64,000 nucleotides of DNA from Bretschneidera sinensis (Eukaryota; Streptophyta; Magnoliopsida; Brassicales; Akaniaceae): positions 80,184,001 to 80,248,000 of the forward strand of contig CM043698.1 in assembly GCA_023935145.1 (NCBI GenBank). The letters are read 5' to 3'. The notes below the pieces were generated by a model. It saw nothing but the letters and a program-made list of their open reading frames with translations, had not been told where the DNA came from and did not search any database. Positions 10,439 through 22,808 of this stretch are shown in pieces (within the stretch, counting starts at the first letter, position 1; the number at the start of each line of letters is the position of its first letter). Made by a program: the position numbers and the translations under genes.

Positions 10439-11960
10439 TCGGCAATCCAACTAGCCAAGGGGGTGAGAAGGGATGAAGTCACATATTTGGCCACCTTGAA
10501 ACTTGAGGAGGCCATAGAGTCCAAGGAAGAAACTCCTCTTGAGGTACTTGAGCTCCTAGAGTCCTTTATTGATGTGATACCCCCGGAGTTACCCAAGAAA
10601 CTCCCACCTAAGAGAGAGGTGGAACATAAGATCGAGTTGGTATCTACTGCCCAACCACCAGCCAAGGCTCCATACCGAATGTAGCCTCCCGAGCTTGAGG
10701 AATTGAGGAGACAATTTAAGGAGTTGGTTGATGTGGGATTTGTGCGACCTTCCAAGGCACCCTACGGTGCACCGATTTTGTAACAACGGAAGCATGATGG
10801 TTTCATGAGGTTGTGCATTGATTATAGAGCTCTCAATAAGCTCACGGTGAAGAACAAGTACCCCACCCACTCATCGTGGACTTGTTTGATCAACTTGGGG
10901 ATTCCAGATGGTTCACTAAGCTAGATTTGAGATCAGGGTACTACCAAATCCGGATAGCCGAGGGGGATGAGCCAAAGACAGCGTGTGTCACTCACTATGG
11001 TTCTTATGAGTTTCTTGTGATGCCTTTCGGACTCACTAATACTCCAGTAACTTTCTGCACTTTAATGAACAAGGTACTCTAACCCTTTCTAGACTGTTTT
11101 GTGGTTGTTTATCTTGACGATATTGTTATTTATAGTCGATCTTTAGAGGAGCATGTGAGGCACCTGAGACAAGTATTCCAAGTTTTGAGGTAGTGAGCTC
11201 TATGTGAAGAAAGAGAAGTGTTCATTCGCCCAACATGAAGTACCATTCCTTGACCACATAGTAGGTGAAAGAAAGATTCGGATGGATGGGGGTAAGATCC
11301 GAGCTATCATTGATTGGAGGCCACCAACCAAGGTTACCAAGTTAAGATCATTCATTAGGTTGGTGAACTATTATCGGCGTTTCATCAGAGGCTACTCAAC
11401 CATCACCACACCTTTGACCGATATGCTCAAGAAGGGGATAGTGTGGGAATGGAGTTCAGTATGTCAAGTGGCCTTTGAGCAGCTGAAACGGGCAATCACA
11501 GAAGAGCCAGTCCTAGCCCTACCGAATCACACCAAGCCTTATGAGGTCCACACAGATGCATCCGACTTTGCCATTGGAGGAGTCCTTATGCAAGATGGTC
11601 ATCTGATTGCTTTTGAGAACCGAAAGCTCAATGAGACCGAGCGGTTATACATGGTTCAAGAGAAAGAGATGACGGTCGTGGTTCATTGCTTGCGCACATT
11701 GAGGCACTATCTTTTGGGGTCTAAGTTTGTGGTGAAGACCAATAATGTGGCCACAAGCTACTTTCAGACTCAGAAGAAGCTCTCTCCCAAACAAGCTCGA
11801 TGGCAATATTTCCTTGTCGAGTTTGATTTTATGTTGGAGTACAAGCCAGGGACGACCAACACAATAGCAGATGCACTAATCCGAAAGGTAGAGTTTGCTG
11901 TCATCAGCCGACCACGGGGTTCCCTAGTGGATCTCATTAAGGAGGGATTGTCCCATGACT
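10439..11960 (+). pseudogene. Reverse transcriptase and RNase H of Gypsy element 1
   Basis: Motifs in order: [20 protein letters not shown] then a stop at 10682, [15 protein letters not shown], a frameshift near 10862, [24 protein letters not shown], a stop at 11080-11082, the catalytic box [11 protein letters not shown] (about 11104-11136), a frameshift near 11190, FLDHIVGERKIRMD and YYRRFIRGYS. RNase H follows with EVHTDASDFAIGGVL near 11545 and LEYKPGTTNTIADAL near 11835. The YLDD and the RNase H aspartates are preserved, but stops and frameshifts make it inactive. Confidence 0.88.
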
Positions 11961-13386
11961 CGATCGCTAAGTCTTTGATAGAGTGTGTCACAAAGGGGAA
12001 GACCAAGGGGTTCTGGCTTGAGGGAGACTTGCTCTATACCAAGGGGAATCGATTATATGTGCCGCTTCATGGGATATTGCGGAAGGAGGTGATGCAAGAG
12101 TACCACGATTCTAAGTGGTCTGGTCACCCGAGTGTGCACCGCACCTTAGCACTTGTGGAGGAACGCTACTACTGGCCACACTTGAGAGACGACATTGAGC
12201 CCTATGTAAAGACTTGTCTTGTGTCTCAACATGACAAACTAGAGCAAAAGTTACTTGGGGGTCTCTTGGAGCCGTTGCCAATTCCGGAACGTCCGTGGGA
12301 GAGTATCTTCATGGATTTCATTATGGGGCTACCCAAAAGTGAGGATTTGGGAGCATCATGGTTGTTGTGGACCGGTTTTCAAAGTATGAGACTTTCATTC
12401 CGGCTACCAAAGAGTGTCCAGTAGAGGAGGCAGCCCGGTTGTTTCTCAAGCATGTGATGAAGTATTGGGGTGTACCACAGTCCATTGTTAGTGATTGGGA
12501 TGGATGGTTCACAGGACGGTTCTAGACAAAATTGTTCAAGTTGCTCGGGTCGGATCTAAACTTCTCCACTAGTATGCATCCCCAAACCGATGGACAGATC
12601 GAGAGGGTGAATGCTTTGTTGGAGACATACCTCCGACACTATGTGAGTGCCTCGCAACGAGACTAGCCAAAGATACTAGATGTAGCTCAGTTTTCCTATA
12701 ATTTGCAAAGGAATGAGGCCACCAACCAAAGTGCCTTCGAGATTGTGATGGGACGGCAGCCTCACACTCCAAGTACTATTGCTGTGGGATACACGGGGTA
12801 AATCCCAGCAGCCTATAAGTTTGCTAAGGCGTGGCAAGAGCAAACTGACTTAGGTCAAGTTTGCTTACACAAGGCCGCCAAGCGTTTCAAGAAGTGGGCT
12901 AATCGTAAGAGACGGGATGTGTAGTACCAAGTGGGGGATTTTGTGCTTGTGAAGCTACATTTGGTACTTCGCACTAAGGGGATCCATAAAGCATTGGTAC
13001 GCAGGTATGAGGGGCTATTCAGGGTTCGTAGGAGGGTAGGCAATGTGGCCTACAAACTTGAGCTACCATCCAAGCTCAAGGTGCACCCGGTCTTCCATGT
13101 GAGTATGTTGAAACCATTCCATGAAGACCAAAATGATCTAGATCGAGGTGAGTCACAGCGAGCCCCTATAAGAGTTAGGGTCTCTTATGACCGAGACATT
13201 GAGAGCATACTGGTCGACCAAGTTTTGAGACGGAAGAACTACAAGCCGAGGTATGAGTACTTGATACGACGGAAGGGACAACCCGGTAGTGAGACTAGTT
13301 GGGAACTTGTCGAGGCCTTGTGGAAATTTCAGATAAAGATCGACCAGTTTCAGGCCGCGAGTATGACGAGGATGATGCGAGATTAA
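11961..13386 (+). pseudogene. Integrase and chromodomain of Gypsy element 1
   Basis: The HHCC finger region reads SGHPSVHRTLALVEERYYWP then YVKTCLVSQHDK near 12210; the second cysteine has become S. The catalytic core follows (FMDFIMGLPKS near 12310, SIVSDWDGWF near 12482) with the frame lost near 12345. A stop (TAG) at 12523-12525 replaces a tryptophan codon. The C-terminal frame 12931-13386 holds the GPF-like region (KVHPVFHVSMLKPFHED) and a chromodomain (LVDQVLRRKNYKPRYEYLI, then GSETSWELVEALW). In active relatives the chromodomain binds modified histones and guides insertion. Ends at the stop before the polypurine tract. Confidence 0.85.
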
Positions 13387-13398
13387 GTGAGGGAGAAT

Positions 13399-13821
13399 GT
13401 CACGACCTGCGAGTTCGAGGGTTTTCTAGTACCTTTTTTTATTATAATGTACAACATTATACTGCACGTCAACTACATGGTAGTACCTTATACTATCGTA
13501 GTACACTTGTAGTACACTTGTACTGCACTTTTAGTACCGTAGAATTGTGACACTTGGCAAGATGTTAGCCATGGATGTAAGGGAGCTCTCCCTATATAAA
13601 AGGGCATCCCCTCACTTGTAAATCATTCATTCATTCAAGCAATAACAAGCTTTCTAGCTTTTTCTCATATTCTCTTGTGTTGGTTTATTTTCTTTGAGTG
13701 GGTCTAGCTTCGAGGGCGGTTCTCTTGAGTGGCTAAGAGGAAGGCTGACTGAGGCATTCCAATGAGATGTTTCCGAGCCTAAAGCCGCATGGTTAGTGAC
13801 TTATACTTGCAACCCGTGACA
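13399..13821 (+). repeat. 3' LTR of Gypsy element 1
   Basis: Preceded by the polypurine tract AAGTGAGGGAGAA. It starts TGTCACGACC and ends CGTGACA. It has diverged from its 5' partner by scattered substitutions, so the insertion is not recent. Confidence 0.9.
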
Positions 13822-13825
13822 TGTG

Positions 13826-15199
13826 CAGGAATATATCATTGCATCACATGGAATGTGTGCTACAATTAAATGCATGTTAGCATGACATGCATATGAGATG
13901 GGTTTGGTGAAGTCTCTATGTGCGAGAGCTTTGTAACATTGGTCATGAAAATCGTAAAGATTATGAATAAAAGCTCCGCCTTCTCGTCATTCATGCATCC
14001 AACATTTGCTAGCTAACATAATTTTCGACCAATTATAAATATCGACCAGTGCTATTACAACCACCATTGAATTTGAACTGTCATTTTATATAATATCAAA
14101 ATACTGTTGTCACGTTGTTTATTCTTAGTTAAAATTATAATGCTCTTCTAAAAATAAAATAATTTTTTATTAGCTTAAATTTATTACATACTTTAATTAG
14201 CTTTATAATATATCGCAAAATTGCTAGTTTGTTGTTTGATAGTTATTTGTGTGGTTCATGTAACATTATTAATTATAAGTTGCATTTTAACTAGTTAACG
14301 GTGTCGTAAGAGCACTTGTTCACGTGTATGCGTTGAACTTAAATACACTCTTAACAAATAGAATACGTCGCGATATATATAATTTAAGGATATTATACAT
14401 TGAGAAGTACCTGAAAAATGTGTGAAAGTACTTAGGTAAAATTACTTAACCTTATAAATATGCGCAGGAGCTAAAATAGCTCAGCACCTAGGTAGGATTA
14501 CTGAATATTTTCACATGCATGTCTCGACGCCTTTTATTTTTGGTGTAAGGCTGCGGGCTCCATTTGACAGTCAGTAAATGGAGAGATTTTTGTCTCTGAT
14601 TTTTTTTGGATTAGAAATATTTTTCTTGGGTCACATAAAAAGTAAAAAAGAAAACTATCTTGACACACTCCATCTTAAAGTGGAGAGTACTTGTGATATA
14701 AAAAAATTTCATGATATAAGTCTTAAAATATTTTTAGTAAAGATACAAAATTGATATACATGGCAATTAATCTTACCCACTTTAATATTTATTTTCAAAG
14801 ATTAATAAACTCATTCGGTTATCAACAATAATAACTTTTAAGATATCCTGAAATCATATACAACAACATTTAACTCGTTAATTAATTTATCAAATTTAAA
14901 TGTTTAAATGTTATGAGATTTTGGAATTGATTTTTTAGTACGTACCACAACTCTTTTATGAATAGAAATTGATGTGGTATAAATTGAAAAAATGAAAGAA
15001 GTTAGACTAACCGATGTAATAAAAAAATATCAGTATACACCACACGTAATTCTCTAACAACATTAATAGTAACGCCAAATAAACCTCAAACCAATGGTCA
15101 GATCCAACAAAAATGACTACTCAGATAAAGAAGAAAAAAAAGAACCTGGGTACTTGGGTGAATTTTGTGGTGGATGATAAATAATTATTAAGTTAGTGT
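13826..15199. other. Intergenic DNA downstream of the GPAT1-like gene
   Basis: AT-rich, with no open frame or family I recognise. The part next to 15200 contains the 3' untranslated region of the minus-strand gene, but the poly(A) site cannot be fixed by eye. Confidence 0.5.
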
Positions 15200-17339
15200 T
15201 TACTTCTTACTCTTAGTATTATTATCATTGACAACCCCTTCATTCCCTGCAAGCATCAAGTACTTATCCCTCCTTGTAAGAGTAGTACACTCGAATCCCA
15301 AAGCATCAGCAAGCTGTTTCTGTATATAATTCGCCACTTCGAAGCTAGATCTCCCTCCACCACTACAAGTCATCTCTCTGGGCAATTTCTCAAGAATCTG
15401 AATATGGTAACTTGGTCTAGGGTTCATCAAGAAGAAGATGGGATCCAAACATTTCAACCCACTTGCAGTTGTCCCATAAAACATGCTTACATGTGTGTTC
15501 ATAGCCACAGGTACAATCTCATCAGCTAATTCAGCAAACAGAGAGCTAAACCTCAACAAATATGGCTCTCTGCATGTTGTTCCTTCAGGGCAAACCACCA
15601 AATCACCTTCACTTAACAACTTTTCCATTGTTTCCCCATCTTTTTGTCTGTCTCTTGTTAACCTTACTGTCTTAATTGGAGCTATGATTTCAGACATTTT
15701 GCTTAGGCTGTAAGTAACTGCTATCAAAGACTTAGCTAGTGATGTGCTGAGGAAAACTGGGTCCAATAGAGTCCTATGGGTACAAACATAGAGGACTCCT
15801 TTTTTAAGATCTGATTCTGACCTTTTAGGGCTTTGTCCTTTGACCCTTATCTCCACACCACTCCATGTACCTAAAAAGATGGCTAATTTATAAGGAAGAA
15901 GGATACCCACAATTAGTCTGAAGATGGAAAGAATGATTCCAAGTGGAAACCACATGAACATGGAAAGTGTTGCTAATGGAGTTGGCAAGAAAGCTAGCCT
16001 TCCATCATGAAATATTAGAGGTTTTGGGTATCTTTCCCGTGGCAATATTACTGAGCTTGGATTGTTCTTGCTGTCATCCTTGTTTAACACATAAGCTTCC
16101 TGTTCAGTCAAATATCAAATTTTTAGAAACAGAAATTATTTCATAAACCTTATTTTTTTAGTGTTTGGGTTAATTTCAACAGGCTCTAAAACTAAATGCA
16201 TACAAAAATAAGGTGGTAATTTCTATCAAATAAAAAAAAAAATGAAACTATGATAATTAAGTTGGTAAGTAAAGGTAACTATACCAAAGAAAAAGAAATG
16301 GGGTTTGTCATTATAAACATGATTTATGGGATTAAAATGCAATAATTATGAACAGAATCCATATAAGGAAAGGGTTCAGGTGGTGGGGTTGAAGGGCCCA
16401 GGCCAGTGTAGTAATTAGTTGGGTCCAGTGATACAGTATCTTACTCAAAATGGAAATTCAGAGAATTAAAGAACTGGAATTTCCCAAAATTACCATGTGT
16501 TTTTTTTTATTTTTAAAATCATTAAACAAGAGTACTGACTAAAAAGATACTAATGAGAAAGGGAAGTATAAGAGTACCTTGCAGAGGGAGATGAAAAGAT
16601 GATCATGAAGACTTGAACTTCCAAGGCCAATATCTGGTTTCTTGTCTCCAAAGTACTCCTTAAGAGCTCTTTGCTTTACAAGCAAACCAGAGTCAGATAC
16701 CAAACCAGTATAGTACTGACCAGAAGTTTGCAATTCAGTTCCAAAAACACCATCAACACTCAAATATTCCTTGAGAAATTCTTCAACCATGACTCTAGGT
16801 ACACTTGTGAAGACAACCCTGGACCCAGTTGAAACCCAAACATCATAGGCTTGAAGATTCAGATTCTCAAGATAAAACTTAGGCAGAACAGCTCTGCTTA
16901 TATTCTCCATATCCTTTATCTTAAGCCCACAAAAGGAAATGAATATCATGACCTTTAATTTAAGCTCATAGCTCAAAACCCACAAAATTGGACATGACAA
17001 CAAGAAGAAAAATGCTCTGAAAATGTTACCACCTTCAAAAGTAACTAGCATGAAATAAGGGAAGAAAGATTGTGATCTTAACAAAACTCCATGATCAATG
17101 TCACAGACCAATGTATCAAACCCTCTATTCCCTAAATCACACTTTGTCACGTTAGGGAACAAAGGAGTTTGTTGCTGCTGTGATGATAATGAAGATGATG
17201 ATGATGATCTAATTAGAGTTGGGTTCCTTAAAAAGAACCCATAATTTCTCATTTTTCTTGCAGCCCTGTAACATGAATTGGCCAGTAGCTGGTACAAGAC
17301 CCATTCTACTAGCTTGAGAAGTACCACTGGAAAAACCAT
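15200..17339 (-). CDS. GPAT1: Glycerol-3-phosphate sn-2-acyltransferase, GPAT1-like (two exons)
   Basis: Exon 1 is 16578-17339 and exon 2 is 15200-16099, joined in phase 0 across a 478-bp GT-AG intron, giving 553 residues. The ATG at 17339 is chosen because MVFPVVLLKLVEWVLYQLLA matches the start of Arabidopsis GPAT1 as I remember it, and it sits in a good context (GCCATGG). Residues 79-87 and 231-240 (CDIDHGVLL, GDKKPDIGLG) mark the HAD-like N-terminal domain; an extra H follows DID. Hydrophobic helices lie near 95-135 and 295-325. The acyltransferase blocks are complete: HRTLLD (362-367), VTYSLSK, PEGTTCREP (425-433) and VPVAMN (450-455). The family transfers acyl groups from acyl-CoA to the sn-2 position of glycerol-3-phosphate at ER membranes. 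Arabidopsis GPAT1 acts in tapetum and pollen development. Assignment to GPAT1 rather than GPAT2/3 rests on the N-terminus and on SLCKEAY across the splice junction. Confidence 0.93.
16100..16577 (-). other. Intron of the GPAT1-like gene
   Basis: Minus strand: donor AAG|GTACTC at 16577 and acceptor GAACAG|GAAGC at 16100. It is AT-rich with T-runs, as usual for plant introns. The splice joins SLCK to EAYV without changing phase. Confidence 0.88.
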
Positions 17340-17500
17340 GGCTTTTTTCTGTTTTAACTTCAAATGAAGCTTTTACAGAGGAATTAAGGTGATGGGTGAA
17401 AGGTTTTAAAGATAGAGAGAGAAAAAGAAAGAAGTACTAAAACAGAGAAGCTTGTGTAGAGAAGAGGAAGTGATGCAGAGAATATATTTATAGGAGTCAT
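17340..17500 (-). promoter_or_regulatory. 5' UTR and TATA box of the GPAT1-like gene
   Basis: On the minus strand TATAAATATA lies at 17483-17492, about 145 bases before the ATG. This gives a 5' UTR of roughly 115 bases if transcription starts about 30 bases downstream. The leader is rich in CT (CTTTCTTTTTCTCTCTC), a common plant core-promoter feature. The UTR has no upstream ATG in a strong context. Confidence 0.6.
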
Positions 17501-19249
17501 TAAAGCTGATTTAAGGGAAGTTGACCAATGCATTTGGTTAGCCACACCGTTGGCATTAACTGCACAATCAGCTTTTTTGTTTTCCTTCTCCTTTTATCTA
17601 TCATAAGATCTTTGTTTTTCTCGTCAAGTGCTAAGAACATGTTTCTACAGTTCTACTTTTACATATTGGTGTACAGTTCAGCAGCAATGAACCAATTGTT
17701 AGGTTGGATTATTGGTGATCGCCTTCGTTATAGGTTTTTCGTTTTTGTTTGAAAATTTTGCTTTCTGATCTATTTCTCTCTCTCTCCCCAACAATTTTTA
17801 TTTTGCATCCGAAAATGTGTACGCATTCTTATGGATTGTAACAGCCTCGGGATGAAAAAACAGGGGACCTTCGTCGATTGTTTTCAAATTTCAATCTAGA
17901 AGAGCCAATCACAAGTTAGATGACCCATATCATCTGACACATTGACTTTATTTTAAATCATTTAAAATTTGTTTGGTCAAAGTTTTAGCAGTAAATTACA
18001 ACTACTCTTGCCATTTGACTTTTCTTTCTCCTACTTCTGCTATGAGTCATTAAAATCACTTTTATTGATCAGATCTAACCTGTAACATCAACCATTGTTC
18101 TAACTAATTGATTAAAGTTTAAGTTAGACAGGTTTTTGTTGCTTGACAATCTTTTCAGTTGCTACATCGTGAGGGGCAACTAAAGTTTATGTTTTTGTTC
18201 ATCTTCAAATTTGTTTGTTACCATTTGAATTTTAATAGTTAATTATTCGGGTATCATGATGATCAAATTAGATAAAAAAAGTTTGACAAATTAGTTGGTT
18301 ATATGTCACTATACAATGAAAAGTGTATTAATAATTTTGTATCATGTTAAATTTTTTTATTAATAATTAATTATTTTACTCAAAATCATTGTAACAAGTC
18401 GAAAAAATAAATATGACTTATGATTGATTATTTTTTGAGTGTTAAAATATGACAATGAAATATTAACTAAACAGTGCTCTATCAATTGTTGTTACTCTTA
18501 ACATGAGAATGATGAGCTTTATAATAGAGAAATTATTAAATAAGACTAGCTTAACACGTCATATCACATTTGTCCAATCATACATAAAAAAGGAAAAAGA
18601 AATGCATTATTAAACATAAGTTATCTCAATCGATTGAATTAATACAGAAAAATATGTCTTCTTAAAAATTGTCATGACTTGCAGTAATTTAACCGATTTT
18701 AAAAAAACATTTTAAGCTTTTCTTTTTTCGTTTGGTTCATTGCGTTAGGCCAATATCATAGGCAATAGTTTCTCCTTATAAAGTGGAAAGTGCATGTGTT
18801 AGTACTGTAACAAAATAGATTTGCATCTTAAACGCTACGAGTTGCTGAGATCTCAACAGTATCTCACCAATAATTTTAAGACTGAATTTTCGTTTGCATG
18901 TTACCGAGATGTTCCCTCCTTCAAGCCAGCCAGCTGCTAAACTGATATCGGTTAGGTAAGATCGGTGAGAAATATAACAAGATTTATAAATTTTGTTACG
19001 AGAATCTATAAATAAAAAATTCTCGCTTGGATTTTTTTTGGACATTTTGTTGGTATGACAGTTAAGATCATGCAATTCTCGTCAATGGGTTGGTGAACAT
19101 TCAACCATTTGACATGGATGTTCTGTTACGTTATCATGCATCTCGTCATTGTGCATGGAACATTAGAAGATTGGGAATTTTATCTCCGTCAGTTAGTTTT
19201 GAGCCTTCACATTAATTTGGTTTTCGTCATTGCATTAAAGATGAAATTA
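17501..19249. other. Upstream intergenic DNA of the GPAT1-like gene
   Basis: AT-rich, with no convincing gene or mobile element. The open frame at 17528-17752 (plus) is hydrophobic because of T-rich DNA and has no family signature. Distal promoter elements may lie here, but none can be claimed from sequence alone. Confidence 0.5.
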
Positions 19250-19254
19250 CACTG

Positions 19255-19890
19255 TTCGTTAACATGGCTTGTAATTTTTTTGGGGATAGACATATGAGTT
19301 TTGATTGTCCATTGAGAACTAGACCAGCTAAGGTAGTAAATACTAGGGGAGTTGGGAGAGGTCAAACAAATAGAGGTGGTGGTGGATCAATAAGTGGAAG
19401 GGGGTGAGTTCAGGGTAGATAAGCAGTTGTTGAGAGAGAACGTGGTAGTCAGACACAACCCAGAGAGAGCATAGTATATGAATTGACCTAGCGGGATGCC
19501 CAAGCTACTCCTGATGTCGTGATGGGTAAACCTGCTAGATTATTGATTGATGCTGGTGTAACTTATTCTTTTGCATATAGTGTTTTTATGAAATATATTG
19601 GTGCATGTGTTAGCCCCTTAATTCATAAAATTATTATTGAAGTTCTTAGTGAGATAGAGTGGTAATTTGAAGTATCTATCGAGGCTGTGTTATTCATATG
19701 AGTTAGAGACATTTTGAAGTAGACTTATTACCTCTAAGTATGATAGATTTTGATTTAATATTAGGGGTGAATTGGTTGTCAACATATCATGCTTGGGTTG
19801 ATTGTTTCTGAAAGAATATGATATGTAGAATACCTGGGTAGTAGGAGTTTAACTTTCAGAGAGAACGCAAGATACTTTCAAATTATCTTA
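19255..19890 (+). pseudogene. gag zinc knuckle and protease of the Tekay-like element
   Basis: Near 19268 one reads ACNFFGDRHMSFDCP, a CCHC knuckle whose second C is now F and whose G-H pair is altered. A GRG-rich linker (GVGRGQTNRGGGG) follows. The protease region is RLLIDAGVTYSFA near 19540; the usual D-(S/T)-G catalytic triplet reads D-A-G. IDFDLILGVNWLSTYHAWVD follows near 19748. Stops interrupt all parts. Confidence 0.75.
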
Positions 19891-19898
19891 TTTCTACC

Positions 19899-21478
19899 AT
19901 GACAACTAGTAAATGGTTAAGGAAATGGTGTGAGGGATTCTTATATGTGGTGGATTCTAATAAGGAAGGTAGAAAGCTGAAAGAGATCTCAGTGGTGAGA
20001 GATTATCCTGAGGTATTTCCTGATGAGTTATATAGTTTGCCTCCAAGTAGAGAGATTGAGTTCTCTATTGATTTGATTTCAGTTCTACACATATATCTAT
20101 AGCACCTTATAGAATGACACTCGTTGAGTTGAGAGAGCTGAAAGTACAACTTTAGGAATTGTTAGATAAACAATTCATTCACCCTAGTGTGTCGTCATGG
20201 AGAGCTCTAGTATTATTTGTGGAGAAGAAGGATGGAACCATAAGATTGTGTATAGATTACAAGAAATTGAATAAGATAACCATTAAGAACAGGTACCTTT
20301 TATTTAGAATAGATAATCTATTTGAGAAGTTGTAGGAAGCAAGGATATTTTCTAAGATAGACTTGAGATCAAGTTATTATCAATTGAGGATAAAGAAATG
20401 AGATATGCCTAAGACTGTTTTTAGGACATGTTATGGTCACCATGAGTTTCTTGTGATGCCATTTGGGTTGACTAATGCTTCAGCTATATTTATGGATTTT
20501 ATTAATAGAGTGTTTAAACCATTTCATGATAAATGTGTGATTGTATTCATTAATGATATTCTGGTGTATTCTAAGACTGAGGAAGAACATATGAAACATT
20601 TAGAAATTATGTTAAAAATTCTAAGGAGTGAGAAATTGTACGCTAAATTTTCTAAATGTGAGTTATGATTGAATGACATAACTTTTTTGGGGCATATAGT
20701 ATCTGGAGGAGGGATAGCAGTTGATCTTCATAAGGTGGAAGCAATGTTGAGTTGGGAGAGACCTACCAATGAAACTAAACTTAGAAATTTCTTGGGATTG
20801 GCTCGTTATAGCAGGAGGTTTATCCAAAATTTCTCAATAATTGCAACCCCTTTGACTAGATTGACCGGGAAAGAGATGAAGTTTGTATGGTCTAGGGAGT
20901 ATGAAAGGAGTTTCCAAATGTTGAAGGAGAAATTGACTACCGCGTCAGTATTAGTGCTTCCTTCTAGTGATGAAAGATTTTTTTTATGTATAGTGATGCT
21001 TCACATCAAGAGTGGATGTTTGTTAATGCAACATAGGAAAATAGTAGCTTATGCCTCTAGAAAATTGAAGAATCATGAGAAACTACCCTACCCATGACTT
21101 AGAGTTAGTTGCCATATTATTTGCTTTGAAGATTTGAAGGCATCATCTGTATTATGCCACTTGTGAAATATACACTGGCCATAAGAGTCTCACATATTTA
21201 CCTACCTAGAAGAGTTGAACTTGAGGCCGAGACAATGGATGAAATTGATTAGTGATTTTGATTGCATAATTCATTACCATCTAGGGAAAACAAATATAGT
21301 AGCGGATGCTTTAAGTAGAAAATCCATAGGAAGATTAGCTGTTACAGAGACCCATAATGTGAATTTGATGGTAGAGTTGAGAAGTATGGGGATGGAGTTG
21401 AAAGTAAATGAGAGATTAGGATTATTAGTAAACATGATAGTGCAATCATCCATTGTAGAACGCCTTTTAGAAATTTAA
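19899..21478 (+). pseudogene. Reverse transcriptase and RNase H of the Tekay-like element
   Basis: Motifs in order: DYPEVFPDELYSLPPSREIE (19999+), [19 protein letters not shown] sequence near 20250, SKIDLRSSYYQL near 20355, [18 protein letters not shown] near 20450, and the catalytic box [13 protein letters not shown] near 20545. There FIDD has become FIND, a loss of a catalytic aspartate by a G-to-A change. Then ITFLGHIVSGGGI, FLGLARYSRRFI, and an RNase H remnant ending at GKTNIVADALSRK near 21300. A stop separates the parts at 20666. Confidence 0.85.
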
Positions 21479-21639
21479 GGTAAAGATCGAGAGATAGAGA
21501 AGATTAAGCTGGAAGTACTAAGTGGGAAACAATCAGAGAGGATGGTATGATAGTATTGGGACATAGGATTTATGTTCCCAATGATGCTAAGTTGAGAAAT
21601 GAGATATTGAGAGAGACTCATAATGTTCAGTTTGTCAGC

Positions 21640-22800
21640 AAGTCAAATAAAAAAATAAGGATCCAGTAGGTTTATTACAACATTTTTCTATGCCTGAATG
21701 GCCATGGAAAAATGTAAGTATGGACTTTGTTACTGGATTTTTTTGTACCTAGAAAGGTTATGATGTTGTATGGGTAATTGTAGATTGACTGATTAAGTCT
21801 TCTCATTTTCTTCCAACTAGAACTACTTGGAGTCCAGAAAGCTTAGCAGAACTATATATAACAGAGATTGTGAAACTTCATGGAGTACCACTGAGCATTG
21901 TGTCATATCGAGATACTAGATTTACATCTCGATTTTGGAGAGCCTTTCAACAAGCCATGGGTACTTAGTTACAATTTAATATTGCTTTTCATCCTCAAAT
22001 AGATGGGCAGACTGAGATGGTTATTCGAATACTGGAGGACATGTTGAGGGCAAATGTGATGAATTTTTCAGGGAGTTGGGATGCTTACTTACCCTTGATA
22101 AAGTTTGCATATAATAATCAATATCAAGCTAGTATTGGGATGACAAAATTTGAGGCTTTATATGGTGGCAGATGTAGAACTCCTGTATGTTGGAAAGAAG
22201 TGGGAGAGAGAAAGATATTTGGTCTAAAAATAATAGAATTTACAATTGAAATTATCAAATTGGTTAGAGAAAACCTTAGAGAAACAGAGAACATATAGAA
22301 GAGTTATGCTAATAATAGGAGAATACCTCTTGAATTTTAAGTAGGTGATTGAGAACATTTGCAAATATCTTCATGGAAGGGAGTGTTACAGTTCAGGCAG
22401 AAAGAAAAGTTGAGTCTGAGGTATATTGGATCATATGAGATTATTAAGAGAGTTGGGCCAGTGGCTTATAGATTGGACTTACCTCTAGAGTTGAATTAGT
22501 TGCATAATGTTTTTCATGTTTCATTTTTGCAAAAGTATCTACCTAATGAATACTATAATATTCTGTGTCAAGTTGTAAACCTTCACGAAGACCTAATTTT
22601 TGTGTAAGTTCCAGTCAAAATTTTAAACACAAAAGAACATGTATTATGCAATAAGGTCATTATGCTAGTTCAAGTGTTGTGGTGAAATCGAGATGTTGAG
22701 AAAATCATGTGGAAACGTGAAGTGAGCATGAGAAAACAATATCCTTAACTTTTTCATGATATAGCTAAGAAAATTTTGAGGATGAAATTTTAATATGGTA
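21640..22800 (+). pseudogene. Integrase core and chromodomain-like tail of the Tekay-like element
   Basis: The HHCC finger is missing; a deletion joins the region near 21650 directly to the catalytic core. The core shows VSMDFVTGF (first D), SIVSYRDTRFTSRFW (second D) and HPQIDGQTEMVIRILEDML (E), then LIKFAYNNQYQASIG and FEALYGGRCRTPVCW. The tail reads LRYIGSYEIIKRVGPVAYRL, HNVFHVSFLQKYLP, and a chromodomain-like end with NTKEHVL and KREVSMRKQYP. Several stops are present. Confidence 0.82.
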
Positions 22801-22808
22801 GGTGGAAT

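Larger units (their letters stand above)
8410..13821 (+). mobile_element. Ty3/Gypsy chromovirus, full length, degraded (element 1)
   Basis: Two LTRs (8410-8835 and 13399-13821) with the inverted ends TGTCAC and GTGACA enclose a tRNA-Met type primer site, gag, protease, reverse transcriptase, RNase H, integrase, chromodomain and a polypurine tract. The domain order RT-RH-IN defines Gypsy, and the terminal chromodomain places it among the chromoviruses. A 4-bp TGTG flanks both sides (8406-8409, 13822-13825); Gypsy elements normally make 5 bp, so one base may have changed. The polyprotein is broken by stops and at least four frameshifts. Its closest relative in the window is the element at 32478-37972. 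Confidence 0.93.

Noticed and set aside
17339..17363. Extended start of the GPAT1-like protein eight codons upstream
   Set aside because: The upstream codon is TTG, not ATG; the ATG at 17339 has a better context and matches the known N-terminus of the family.
17528..17752. Plus-strand open frame, 74 residues, hydrophobic
   Set aside because: T-rich DNA gives hydrophobic frames by chance; no family signature, and it overlaps the promoter side of the GPAT1-like gene.
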